Assembly: GCA_035459025.1 (NCBI GenBank)
Contig: DATHYT010000045.1
Coordinates: forward strand, 1-64,000
DNA from: JAABQT01 sp035459025
GTDB taxonomy: Bacteria; Pseudomonadota; Gammaproteobacteria; Burkholderiales; SG8-39
Direction of reading: 5' to 3'
DNA length: 64,000 bases
In this document: positions 46,523 to 54,674 of the stretch, in pieces
Layout: the number at the start of each line of letters is the position of its first letter
Numbering within the stretch: position 1 is the stretch's first letter
Program-made: the position numbers and the translations under genes
Notes under the pieces: model-generated
Told to the model about the DNA's origin: nothing
Database searches by the model: none
What the model saw: only the letters and a program-made list of their open reading frames with translations

Positions 46523-47398
46523 ATGACCACAGCAGAGGTTCTCGGCTTCATCGGCACGGGCGTGATGGGCGAGCCCATGTGCCGCAATCTGGCCGCGAAG
46601 AGCGGCGCCCGGGTGATCGCCTGGGATCCGCAGCGCGCGCCGCTCGAGCGCCTGCGCACGCACAGCGTGACGCTCGCCGCCAGCCCGGGCGAGCTCGCCG
46701 CGCAGGCAGCGATCGTCTTCGCCTGCCTGCCGGGCGGCGCGCAGCTCGAATCGCTCTGCGAAACAGCGCTCCTGCCCGCGGCACGCGCCGGACTGACGAT
46801 CGTGGATCTGGGCACCTCCGGCGTCGGCCGTACGCGCGCGCTGGCGCAGCGCTTCAGCGCGCGCGGCGCCGACTACGCGGACGCGCCCATCGCGCGCACG
46901 CGCGCGGCCGCCGAGGCCGGTACGCTCGCCATCAGCGTCGGCGCGACACCCGAGGTGTTCGCGCGCATCCGGCCGCTGCTCGCCTGCATCGGCACCGACA
47001 TCACGCACTGCGGCGGCGTCGGCAGCGGGCAGGTGGTGAAGATCCTCAACAACATGGTGCTGTTCCAGACCGTGAACGCGCTTGCCGAGGCGCTGGCGCT
47101 CGGGCGGCGCGCCGGCGTGGAGCCGGCGCTGCTGTTCGAGGCGCTCGCCAAGGGCTCGGCCGACAGCTTCGCGCTGCGCAACCACGGCATGAAGGCGATG
47201 CTGCCGGGCGAGTACCCGGAGCGCGCCTTTTCGGTGGAGTACGCGTCCAAGGACAACGGCTATGCCCTGGAGCTCGGTCGCGAAACCGGGCTGCGCCTGC
47301 GTGGCGCGGAAACCGTCGCCGCGTTGTTCGACGAGGCGCGCGCCGCCGGCTATGGCGGCGCCTACTACCCGGTGATCGCGAAAGTCGTGGACCGCTGA
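46523..47398 (+). CDS. 3-hydroxyisobutyrate dehydrogenase-family NAD(P)-dependent oxidoreductase
   Basis: A 291-residue beta-hydroxyacid dehydrogenase. The Rossmann motif is GFIGTGVMGEPMCRNL, the substrate-binding segment DLGTSGVGRTRALAQRF replaces the common DxSTxxP, and the catalytic Lys is in GSGQVVKILNNMV. The substrate motif ADAPIARTRAAAEAGTL is typical of the family. Substrate candidates are 3-hydroxyisobutyrate, tartronate semialdehyde or related acids. A GGAGG stands 4 bases before ATG 46523, favouring this start over the in-frame ATG at 46478. Confidence 0.87.
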   Translation: MTTAEVLGFIGTGVMGEPMCRNLAAKSGARVIAWDPQRAPLERLRTHSVTLAASPGELAAQAAIVFACLPGGAQLESLCETALLPAARAGLTIVDLGTSGVGRTRALAQRFSARGADYADAPIARTRAAAEAGTLAISVGATPEVFARIRPLLACIGTDITHCGGVGSGQVVKILNNMVLFQTVNALAEALALGRRAGVEPALLFEALAKGSADSFALRNHGMKAMLPGEYPERAFSVEYASKDNGYALELGRETGLRLRGAETVAALFDEARAAGYGGAYYPVIAKVVDR

Positions 47399-47405
47399 AG
47401 CGCGC

Positions 47406-48128
47406 CTACCAGCGTACCGTGGCCCCGATGAGCAGCGCCTCGTCGATCGGCGCGCTGCCATTGCCGTTGCGCCAGCCGATGTCGAGGTCCACGTCGCGCG
47501 TCATCGACCAGATGGCGCCGATCGTGGAGTAGCGCACCGTGCGCCCGCCGGGCGCCGGATTGGTCTCGCGCGCGAACTCGCCCACGAAGCGCACGTCGCC
47601 GATGCGGTAGGTGGCAGCCGCGGCCAGCTGGCGCAGCGATTCGCGCTCGCCGAGCTTGTTCTCGTTGCGCCAGAATCCGGCGTGCGCGTGCACGGCGATG
47701 GCGCCCGGCGCGTACGACACGATGATCAGCGACCCCCAGGTGACCTTGCCGGTGCCGCGCCCGTCGCGCTCGTCGCCGGTGGGCACGGTGATGCCGGGCT
47801 TGAGCGCCAGGCTCCAGGCGTTGCGCTCGAGGAAGCGCCACTTGAGGCCGAGCGAGGCGTCGCCGACGCCGTCGGGCCCGTCGCGGTACACCGGAATGCC
47901 GACCTGGACGTCGGCGGTCTCGCCGACGCCGTAGCTGAGCACGCCGGTCCAGACCTCGATGTCGCGGCGCGTGCCGCGCTCCTCCAGCTCTTCGGCAAAC
48001 ACTTCGAGCTGGTAGCGGCCGGCGCCCTGCGTGCCGGTGTCCTCGGTGATCAGCGGATGCGCGGCCTGCGCGTCGAGCGCGACCGCAAGGCAAAGCGGAA
48101 GAAGTCCTGCGGCAAGTTTAGTATTCAT
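47406..48128 (-). CDS. Outer-membrane beta-barrel protein of the MetA-pathway (phenol degradation) type
   Basis: A 240-residue protein with signal peptide (KLAAGLLPLCLAVALDAQAA). It starts HPLITEDTGTQGAGRYQLE, the usual opening of the putative MetA-pathway-of-phenol-degradation family. Alternating polar/apolar strands follow, and the protein ends in an aromatic residue (LLIGATVRW), the outer-membrane sorting signal. It may be a channel for hydrophobic substrates. No aromatic-degradation genes adjoin, so the family name should not be read as function. Confidence 0.78.
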   Translation of the reverse strand: MNTKLAAGLLPLCLAVALDAQAAHPLITEDTGTQGAGRYQLEVFAEELEERGTRRDIEVWTGVLSYGVGETADVQVGIPVYRDGPDGVGDASLGLKWRFLERNAWSLALKPGITVPTGDERDGRGTGKVTWGSLIIVSYAPGAIAVHAHAGFWRNENKLGERESLRQLAAAATYRIGDVRFVGEFARETNPAPGGRTVRYSTIGAIWSMTRDVDLDIGWRNGNGSAPIDEALLIGATVRW

Positions 48129-48157
48129 GTTCCCGACTGTCGTGGAAAGGAGACGCC

Positions 48158-48454
48158 GTGCCCTACGCCATACTGACGACTGACAAGCCGAACAGCGCAG
48201 AGTTGCGCGCCAGGGTGCGCGACACGCACATTGAGTATCTCACGGCCAACGTGCACAAGCTGCTCGCGGCCGGCGCGCTGATCAACGACGACGGCAGCGG
48301 CGGCCACGGCGGCATCCTCATCGTCGACACCGACGACCGCAAGGACGCCGAGGCCTTCATCGCGGCAGACCCCTTCGCGAAGGCCGGGCTGTTCGAGAAG
48401 GTGACGGTAACGCGCTGGCGCAAGGCCTACTTCAACAAGCAGAAGCTGATCTAG
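48158..48454 (+). CDS. YciI-like protein
   Basis: A 98-residue ferredoxin-like alpha+beta protein of the YCII family. Recognisable segments are YAILTTDKPNSAELRARVRDTHIEYL, with the active-site-like His in DTHIEYL, and the IVDTDDRKDAEAFIAADPFAKAGLF stretch split by a short loop. The family has isolated dehydrochlorinase or isomerase-like members, but the general role is unknown. The start is GTG 48158, with AAGGAGA 5 bases upstream. It directly abuts the convergent PQQ gene. Confidence 0.9.
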   Translation: MPYAILTTDKPNSAELRARVRDTHIEYLTANVHKLLAAGALINDDGSGGHGGILIVDTDDRKDAEAFIAADPFAKAGLFEKVTVTRWRKAYFNKQKLI

Positions 48455-49564
48455 CTAGGGCGCGGGCTCCAGCCGCGCGAGCACGGCGCGCGACTCGTCG
48501 GTGAGCAGGTAGAGGAAGCCGTCGGGGCCGCTGCGCACGTCGCGGATGCGCCCGAGCGCGCCCTGGAGCAGGCGCTCCTCGCGCACCACCTTCTCGCCGT
48601 CGAGCTCGAGCCGCACCAGGAGCTGCGCCTTGAGCGCGCCGATGAACAGGTCGCCGCGCCACTTCGGAAATTTGTCGCCCGTGTAGAAGGCCATGCCCGA
48701 GGGCGCGATCGACGGCACCCATTTCCACACCGGCTGCTCCATGCCGGGCTTGTGCGTGCCCTCGCCGATCTGCGTGCCGACGACGTACTGCACGCCGTAG
48801 GTGATCACCGGCCAGCCGTAGTTGGCGCCGGCGCGGATCACGTTCACCTCGTCGCCGCCCTGCGGGCCGTGCTCCTGCGTCCAGAGGACGCCGGTCTGCG
48901 GATGGAGCGCCGCGCCTTGCTGATTGCGGTTGCCGAGCGTGTACTTCTCCGGCTTCCAGCCCGGCTTGCCGACGAACGGGTTGTCCTCGGGCACGCGGCC
49001 GTCGTCGTGCAGGCGGATCACCGAGCCGGCGTGGTCGCCCGGGCGCTGCGCGCGCTCCATCTCGCCGCGGTCGCCGAGCGTGATGTACAGGTAGCCCTGC
49101 CGGTCGAACACGAGGCGCGAGCCGAAGTGGCGCCCCGTGCTGCCCTTGGGGTTCTGGCGGAAGATGACCTGCGCGTCCTCGAGCCGGTGGTCCGCGAGGC
49201 GCCCGCGCGCGACTTCCGTGCCGACGCCGTCGATGCCGCGCGCGGTAAAAGAGATGTAAACCAGGCTGTTCTCCTTGAAGCGCGGATGCAGCGCCACGTC
49301 CATCAGGCCGCCCTGCCCGACCACCGTGACCTCGGGCAGTCCGGCGACGGGCTGCGGGTCGAGGCGGCCGTCCTTGACGATGCGCAGCCGCCCGGCCTTC
49401 TCCGTGACCAGCATGCGGCCGTCGGGCAGGAAGGCGAGCGCCCAGGGCTGCTCCAGGCCGCGCACCAGCTCGACGACGCGAAAGCTGTGCTCGGCGGAAG
49501 TGTGCACCTGCGCGACGGCGGGCAGCGTGGCGAGCGCGGCCACGATACAAATGACGGTTTTCAT
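48455..49564 (-). CDS. PQQ-dependent soluble aldose sugar dehydrogenase (YliI/Asd type)
   Basis: A 369-residue exported protein (signal TVICIVAALATLPAVAQ). The six-bladed beta-propeller pattern includes LEQPWALAFLPDGRMLVTEK, GQGGLMDVALHP, TGRHFGSRLVF, WTQEHGPQGGDEVNVI and SGMAFYTGD. These carry the PQQ- and Ca2+-binding positions of the soluble glucose dehydrogenase B family. It oxidises aldoses in the periplasm. No pqq synthesis genes are in the window. ATG 49564 lies 6 bases after TATGCT. Confidence 0.9.
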   Translation of the reverse strand: MKTVICIVAALATLPAVAQVHTSAEHSFRVVELVRGLEQPWALAFLPDGRMLVTEKAGRLRIVKDGRLDPQPVAGLPEVTVVGQGGLMDVALHPRFKENSLVYISFTARGIDGVGTEVARGRLADHRLEDAQVIFRQNPKGSTGRHFGSRLVFDRQGYLYITLGDRGEMERAQRPGDHAGSVIRLHDDGRVPEDNPFVGKPGWKPEKYTLGNRNQQGAALHPQTGVLWTQEHGPQGGDEVNVIRAGANYGWPVITYGVQYVVGTQIGEGTHKPGMEQPVWKWVPSIAPSGMAFYTGDKFPKWRGDLFIGALKAQLLVRLELDGEKVVREERLLQGALGRIRDVRSGPDGFLYLLTDESRAVLARLEPAP

Positions 49565-49570
49565 GTGCCT

Positions 49571-49578
49571 AGCATAAT
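49571..49578. promoter_or_regulatory. Overlapping back-to-back -10 elements in a 20-bp divergent gap
   Basis: TATGCT on the minus strand (49576-49571) is followed by aggcac and ATG 49564. CATAAT on the plus strand (49573-49578) is followed by gccagc and GTG 49585. There is no room for any leader in either direction. Confidence 0.6.
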
Positions 49579-49584
49579 GCCAGC

Positions 49585-50289
49585 GTGGCGATCGCGCGCT
49601 TTCGCTTCCACGGCGGGCTGGCGGCCTTCCTGAACAAGGAACACCGCGACCGCTCGTTCGTGCACGCCTGCGCGCGCGCCGCGACCCTCAAGAACGCCAT
49701 CGAGGCGCTCGGCGTGCCGCACACCGAGGCCGGGCGCGTCATCGTCAACGGCGCCCCGGCCACGCTGCAGCGCGCGGTGCGCGACGGCGATCAGATCGAA
49801 GTCTTCGCCACAACGACGCAAGAGGGAATAGACCTCATCTTCCTGGCCGACGCGCACCTCGGGGGCCTGGCGCGCTTCCTGCGCATGCTGGGCTTCGACA
49901 CGCTGCACGACAATCGCTTCGCCGACGCCGAGATCCGGCGCCTGGCCGAGGCCGAGCGGCGCATCGTGCTCAGTCGCGACCGCGAGCTCCTCAAGTGCCG
50001 CGAGATCGCGCATGGCTGCTACGTGCGCGCCCTCAAGGCAGAGGCGCAACTGCGCGAAGTGGCGGCGCGCTACGGCCTTGCGGCGCGCGCCCGCCCGTTC
50101 ACGCTTTGCCTGCGCTGCAATCTTCCGCTGCTGCCGGCCACCAAGGCGCAGGTTGCCGCGCTCGCCCCGCCGCAGGTCCTCGAGCACCAGACGCAGTTCA
50201 CTTGCTGCGCCGGCTGCGGCCGCGTGTACTGGCCTGGTTCGCATTACGCGCGCATGCGCGCCGCGCTCGGCGACCTGCTCGGGGGATAA
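49585..50289 (+). CDS. Mut7-C RNase domain protein with ThiS/ubiquitin-like N-domain
   Basis: A 234-residue two-domain protein. Residues 1-75 form a ubiquitin/ThiS-like domain (GVPHTEAGRVIVNGAPATL, then AVRDGDQIEVF). Residues 85-230 are the Mut7-C PIN-fold RNase domain: DLIFLADAHLGGLARFLRMLGFDTL, then LSRDRELLK. A C-terminal zinc ribbon follows (CLRCNLPL and CCAGCGRVYW). Fusion of a Mut7-C ubiquitin domain to the RNase is a known architecture, and the substrate RNA is unknown. GTG 49585 lies 6 bases after CATAAT. Confidence 0.88.
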   Translation: MAIARFRFHGGLAAFLNKEHRDRSFVHACARAATLKNAIEALGVPHTEAGRVIVNGAPATLQRAVRDGDQIEVFATTTQEGIDLIFLADAHLGGLARFLRMLGFDTLHDNRFADAEIRRLAEAERRIVLSRDRELLKCREIAHGCYVRALKAEAQLREVAARYGLAARARPFTLCLRCNLPLLPATKAQVAALAPPQVLEHQTQFTCCAGCGRVYWPGSHYARMRAALGDLLGG

Positions 50290-50290
50290 T
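50285..50290 (+). promoter_or_regulatory. -10-like element containing the upstream stop codon
   Basis: GATAAT is followed by cccctc and ATG 50297. The TAA stop of the Mut7-C gene (50287-50289) is part of this hexamer. Confidence 0.5.
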
Positions 50291-50296
50291 CCCCTC

Positions 50297-51349
50297 ATGC
50301 CAACCGCCGCCGTCGTCGGCGCCCAGGGCGTCATCGGGCGCTACATCGTCGAGAAGCTCGCTTCCCTGCCCGACTGGAGTGTGGTCGGGCTTTCGCGCCG
50401 CAAAGGCGCCGATGCGCCGCGCGTCAAGCACATCCCGGTGGACCTGCTCGATCCGCGGGACGCCAGGGCGAAGCTCGCCAGCCTCAAGGACGTGACGCAC
50501 GTCTTCTTCGCCGCGTTCCAGCCCGGCAGCGGACCCGCCGCGGACTACGCCAAGAACATCGCCGCCAACCTCGAGCTGCTGGTGAACTCGGTCTCGCCGA
50601 TCGACCAGGCGTCCTCGAAGCTCGAGCGCGTCGTGCTGGTGACCGGCACCAAGTACTACGGCTCGCACCTCGGTCCGTTCAAGACGCCGGCGAAAGAGGA
50701 CGACCCGCGGCACGCGGGCCCCAACTACTACTTCGACCAGATCGACTGGCTCGCGGAGTACAAGAAGGGCAAGCGCTGGAGCTGGACCGAGCTGCGGCCG
50801 CAGACGCTGTGCGGCTTCGCGCCGGGCACGGCGATGAGCATCGTGTCGGTGATCGCGGTGTACGCCGCGATGCGCAAGGAGCTCGGGCTGCCGCTCGCCT
50901 TTCCCGGCACGGCCTGGTCCTCGCTCTACCAGGTTACCGAGTCGGCGCACATCGCCGAAGCGGCGCACTGGGCAGCGACCGAGCCGCGCTGCGCCAACCA
51001 GGCCTACAACATCACCAATGGCGACTACTTCCGCTGGCAGCACGTGTGGCCCGCGATCGCCAAGGTGTTCGACATGCCCGTCGCGGAGCCGCAGCCGCAC
51101 GCGCTCGTGGATTTCATGGCCGACAAGGCCCCGCTGTGGGACGCGATGGTGAAGAAGCACGGCCTCAAGCCCTACAGCTTCAAGGACGTCGTCGCCTGGC
51201 CCTTCGGCGACTACGTCTTCAATTGCGACTGGGACGTGATGACCAGCACCACCAAGTGCCGGCAGCACGGCTTTCACGCCGTGGTGGACAGCGAGGAAAT
51301 GTTCGGGCGGTTGCTGCGCCGCTTTCGCGCCGAGCGAATCGTCCCGTAG
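50297..51349 (+). CDS. PRISE-type SDR (progesterone 5-beta-reductase/iridoid synthase-like)
   Basis: A 350-residue extended SDR. The cofactor motif is AAVVGAQGVIGRYIVEKL with LSRRKG for NADPH. The family-specific TGTKYYGSHLGPF holds the catalytic Lys-type motif, and NYYFDQIDWLAEYKKGKRWSW follows. These are features of the VEP1/PRISE enone reductases. It probably reduces activated C=C bonds of enones. The start ATG 50297 follows GATAAT by 6 bases. Convergent with the CoA-transferase, 7 bp apart. Confidence 0.85.
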   Translation: MPTAAVVGAQGVIGRYIVEKLASLPDWSVVGLSRRKGADAPRVKHIPVDLLDPRDARAKLASLKDVTHVFFAAFQPGSGPAADYAKNIAANLELLVNSVSPIDQASSKLERVVLVTGTKYYGSHLGPFKTPAKEDDPRHAGPNYYFDQIDWLAEYKKGKRWSWTELRPQTLCGFAPGTAMSIVSVIAVYAAMRKELGLPLAFPGTAWSSLYQVTESAHIAEAAHWAATEPRCANQAYNITNGDYFRWQHVWPAIAKVFDMPVAEPQPHALVDFMADKAPLWDAMVKKHGLKPYSFKDVVAWPFGDYVFNCDWDVMTSTTKCRQHGFHAVVDSEEMFGRLLRRFRAERIVP

Positions 51350-51356
51350 GTCCGCG

Positions 51357-52529
51357 CTATTCGAACGGCGGCTTCAGCCCGAGCAGCTTTCCCAGCACTT
51401 CCTCGGTATGCGCGCCGAGCGCCGGCCCCGGCGCATCGGTGCGCCCCGGCGTCTCGCCGAGCAAAGGCGGAATGGCGGGGATCTTGAGCGGCTTGCCGTT
51501 CACCTCGACCGGCTCGAACATGCCGCGCGCATTGAAGTGCGGGTCGGCCATCATGTCGGCGACGTTGTAGATCGGGCCGTTCGGCACGCCCGCCTGGCGC
51601 AGGGCCTCCAGCACCTCTGCCGAGCTGCGAGCCTTGGTCCAGGCGCCGATTGCCGCGTCGATCTCCTTCTCGTTCTCCACGCGCTTCGCGTTGGTCGCAA
51701 AGCGCGCGTCCTCGGCCATCTCCGGCCGGCCGATGGCGCGCATCAGGCGCTGATAGATCGAGTCGCCGTTGCCGCCGATGATCACGTACTTGCCATCCGC
51801 GCAGAGATAGGTGTTGGTCGGCACGATGCCGGTGAGCGTCGAGCCCGAAGGCTCGCGGATCACGCCCGCGCCGTCGTACTCCGGCACCACCGACTCGAGC
51901 AGGTTGAATACCGACTCGTAGATGGCCACGTCGACGACCTGTCCGGCCTTCGCCTTGCCGCGCAGCCGCGCGGTGAGCGCAAGCAGGATGCCGAGCACCG
52001 CGTGCAGGCCGGCGAGCGTGTCGCCCATGGAAAGGTTCGGCCGCACCGGCGGCCGGTCGGGAAAGCCGTTCACGTGGCGAAAGCCCGCGAAGCCCTCGCA
52101 CACCGAGGCAAACCCGGGCTGCGCGGCGTAGGGCCCGGTCTGGCCGTAGCCCGAGACGCGCGCGACGATCAATTCGGGATTGAGCTGCTTCAGCTCCGCG
52201 GGCGACATGCCCCACTTCTCGAGCGTGCCCGGGCGGAAGTTCTCGATCAGCACGTCGCACTTCGCCGCGAGCTGCTTGGCGATCTCGCGCCCGCGCGGCG
52301 TGCCCAGGTCGAGCGTGACGGATTTCTTGTTGCGCGCGAGGCTCGCCCACCACAGCGACGTGCCGTCGCGCACCACGCGCCAGCCGCGGATCGGGTCGCC
52401 CCCGGGCGGCTCCACCTTGATGACCTCGGCGCCGAAATAGCCCAGCACGCAGCCGGCGAAGGGGCCGGCCAGCAACTGCCCCATCTCGAGGACGCGGATG
52501 CCCTCGAGCGGCCGTGCCGCCGCGCTCAT
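51357..52529 (-). CDS. CaiB/BaiF family (class III) CoA-transferase
   Basis: A 390-residue family III CoA-transferase. It starts PLEGIRVLEMGQLLAGPFAG, then has GAEVIKVEPPGGDP, the catalytic Asp170 in NLSMGDTLAGLHA, and NTYLCADGKYVIIGG. The full length is close to 400, as in formyl-CoA transferase. Donor and acceptor acids are unknown; Burkholderiales carry many paralogues. It overlaps the slipin stop by 4 bp and is the last gene of the nfeD-slipin-CoA-transferase unit. Confidence 0.9.
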   Translation of the reverse strand: MSAAARPLEGIRVLEMGQLLAGPFAGCVLGYFGAEVIKVEPPGGDPIRGWRVVRDGTSLWWASLARNKKSVTLDLGTPRGREIAKQLAAKCDVLIENFRPGTLEKWGMSPAELKQLNPELIVARVSGYGQTGPYAAQPGFASVCEGFAGFRHVNGFPDRPPVRPNLSMGDTLAGLHAVLGILLALTARLRGKAKAGQVVDVAIYESVFNLLESVVPEYDGAGVIREPSGSTLTGIVPTNTYLCADGKYVIIGGNGDSIYQRLMRAIGRPEMAEDARFATNAKRVENEKEIDAAIGAWTKARSSAEVLEALRQAGVPNGPIYNVADMMADPHFNARGMFEPVEVNGKPLKIPAIPPLLGETPGRTDAPGPALGAHTEEVLGKLLGLKPPFE

Positions 52530-53287
52530 GCGCCTTTCAGCTTCTTCGCCGCCTCCAGGATCGGCCCGAGGACGTCCATCGGCAGCGGGAACACGATGGT
52601 GTGCGACTTGTCGCTCGCGATCTGCGTGAGCGTCTGCAGGTACCGCAGCTGCATCGCCTCGGCGCGCTGCGACAGCATGTTGGCGGCCTCGAGCAGCTTC
52701 TCCGAAGCCTGCATCTCGCCTTCGGCGTGGATGATCTTCGCGCGTCGCGCGCGCTCGGCTTCCGCCTGCTGCGCGATGGCGCGCACCATGGATTCGTTGA
52801 GGTCGACGTGCTTGATCTCGACGTTCGCCACCTTGATGCCCCAGGCGTCGGTCTGCTGGTCGAGGATGGTCTGGATGTCGGCGTTCAGCTTGTCGCGCTC
52901 GGCGAGCATCTCGTCGAGCTCGTGCTTGCCGAGCACGGAGCGCAGCGTGGTCTGCGCCAGCTGGCTGGTGGCGTCCAGGAAGTTCGCCACCTGGATGATG
53001 GCGAGCTGCGGGTCGACGACGCGGAAGTACACCACCGCGTTCACCTTCACCGAGACGTTGTCGCGCGAAATCACGTCCTGGCTCGGCACGTCGAGCACGA
53101 TGAGGCGCAGGTCGACGCGCACCATCTGCTGGATGCCGGGGATGACGATGATCAGCCCGGGGCCCATGACGCGCTGGAAGCGCCCGAGCAGGAACACCAC
53201 GCCACGCTCGTATTCGCGCAGGATGCGAATCGAGGCGATGATCAGCAGGATGATCAGCGCCAGGAAACCGAGTCCGAAGTTCAGCAT
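52526..53287 (-). CDS. Slipin (stomatin/prohibitin-like SPFH protein)
   Basis: A 253-residue membrane-associated protein. An N-terminal hydrophobic hairpin (GFLALIILLIIASIRIL) is followed by an SPFH domain (YERGVVFLLGRFQRVMGPGLIIVIPG, DVPSQDVISRDNVSVKVNAVVYF). The helical tail is rich in Ala/Glu (AIAQQAEAERARRAKIIHAEGE). Slipins form membrane-microdomain scaffolds and are substrates of the NfeD-type protease encoded directly upstream, 17 bp away, which is the conserved pairing. Confidence 0.93.
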   Translation of the reverse strand: MLNFGLGFLALIILLIIASIRILREYERGVVFLLGRFQRVMGPGLIIVIPGIQQMVRVDLRLIVLDVPSQDVISRDNVSVKVNAVVYFRVVDPQLAIIQVANFLDATSQLAQTTLRSVLGKHELDEMLAERDKLNADIQTILDQQTDAWGIKVANVEIKHVDLNESMVRAIAQQAEAERARRAKIIHAEGEMQASEKLLEAANMLSQRAEAMQLRYLQTLTQIASDKSHTIVFPLPMDVLGPILEAAKKLKGA

Positions 53288-53303
53288 GCCGTTCTCCTCG
53301 TCG

Positions 53304-54647
53304 TCATTCGTCGGCGCTCGCGCGCGTCGCGTCGAGCACCAATCCGTGGACCGCCGTGATGCGCAGGCGTTCCCCGGCGCGCAGCGGCTCCTTCGTGCGC
53401 ACGCGCCAGCGCTCGCCCTGCACCCGCGCCCAGCCCTCGCCCGAGATGTCCTCGAGCGCCTCGCCGGACGCGCCGAGCAGGTACTCGCGCCCGGCGACCA
53501 CCGGGCGCGCGCGGTTCTTCACCATCATGCCCACGACCAGGAACACGAAGGCCGCGCTGCCGACCGTAACGCCGGCGATCAGCGTGTACGGGATCTCGAA
53601 CTGCGGAATGTCGGTGTCGAGCAGCATGATCGAGCCGATGACGAACGCCACCAGCCCGCCGACGGCGAGCGCGCCGTGCGCGGCCACCCACACCTCGGCC
53701 ACCATGAAGGCGATGCCGAGCAAGAGCAGCGCCAGCCCCGCGTAGTTCACCGGCAGCAGCTGGAACGCGTACATCGCGATCAGGATGCAGATCGCGCCGA
53801 CCACGCCGGGCAGGATCAGTCCAGGGTTGGAGAACTCGAAGATCAGCGCGTAGATGCCGAGCAGGATCATCAGGTAGGCCACGCTCGGGTTGGTGATCAC
53901 GCGCAGCACGTTGGTGCGCCAGTCGGCCTCGATCTCGGTCACCTGGGCGCCGGCGGTGGCGAGCTTGCGCTTCTCGCCGCCCGCCTCGACCGTGCGCCCG
54001 TCGACCGCCTGCAGCAGCGCCGGCACGCTGTCGGCGACGATCTCGATCACCTTGATCTTCTTCGCTTCCGCGGCCGAGAGGCTGACCGCCTCGCGCACCG
54101 CGCGCTCGCCCCACTCCGCGTTGCGCCCGCGCAGCTCGGCGAGGCTGCGGATATACGCGGCCGCGTCGTTGGTCGCCTTGCGCATCATCGTGTCGCCGGC
54201 GGGCGCGGCGCCCTTCTTGGCATCCTTGCCCGAGGGATCCGGCTTGTCGCCGCCGCCCGAGGGCGCGCCGATCGCCACCGGCGAGGCCGCGCCGAGGTTG
54301 GTCGCCGGGGCCATGGCGGCGATGTGCGCCGCATAGAGGATGAAAGTGCCCGCGCTCGCCGCGCGCGCGCCAGACGGGCCGACCCAGGCCACCACCGGCA
54401 CCGGCGAAGCGAGGATGTCGCGGATGATGTCGCGCATCGACGTGTCCAGGCCGCCGGGCGTATCGAGGCGCAGCACCACCAGCGGCGCGCCCTGCTTGGC
54501 GGCCGTCTCGAGGCTGCGGCTGACGAAGTCGGACGTCGCCGGGCCGATTGCACCCTCGACGGCGATCAGCGCCACGGGCGCGGCAGGCAGCGCGAGCGCC
54601 GGCGCAAAGAGGAAGGTCGCGAGCAGCAGGCAACGCCGCAGACTCAT
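53304..54647 (-). CDS. NfeD-type membrane serine protease (ClpP-class, long form)
   Basis: A 447-residue protein with a signal peptide (LLLATFLFAPALALPA). A ClpP-like protease domain follows (about 25-225) with LRLDTPGGLDTSMRDII, nucleophile Ser98 in ARAASAGTFI, and general-base Lys157 in MMRKATNDAAAYIRS. Then come four to five transmembrane helices and a C-terminal OB-fold (EDISGEGWARVQGERWRVR). This is the NfeD1b form that cleaves the C-terminus of partner stomatins such as the downstream slipin. ATG 54647 lies 6 bases after TATAGT. Confidence 0.92.
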   Translation of the reverse strand: MSLRRCLLLATFLFAPALALPAAPVALIAVEGAIGPATSDFVSRSLETAAKQGAPLVVLRLDTPGGLDTSMRDIIRDILASPVPVVAWVGPSGARAASAGTFILYAAHIAAMAPATNLGAASPVAIGAPSGGGDKPDPSGKDAKKGAAPAGDTMMRKATNDAAAYIRSLAELRGRNAEWGERAVREAVSLSAAEAKKIKVIEIVADSVPALLQAVDGRTVEAGGEKRKLATAGAQVTEIEADWRTNVLRVITNPSVAYLMILLGIYALIFEFSNPGLILPGVVGAICILIAMYAFQLLPVNYAGLALLLLGIAFMVAEVWVAAHGALAVGGLVAFVIGSIMLLDTDIPQFEIPYTLIAGVTVGSAAFVFLVVGMMVKNRARPVVAGREYLLGASGEALEDISGEGWARVQGERWRVRTKEPLRAGERLRITAVHGLVLDATRASADE

Positions 54648-54653
54648 GTGCAG

Positions 54654-54659
54654 ACTATA
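54654..54659 (-). promoter_or_regulatory. -10 element of the nfeD-slipin unit
   Basis: TATAGT is followed by ctgcac and ATG 54647, again the 6-base leaderless spacing. Confidence 0.5.
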
Positions 54660-54674
54660 AACCTATATTCGCGG

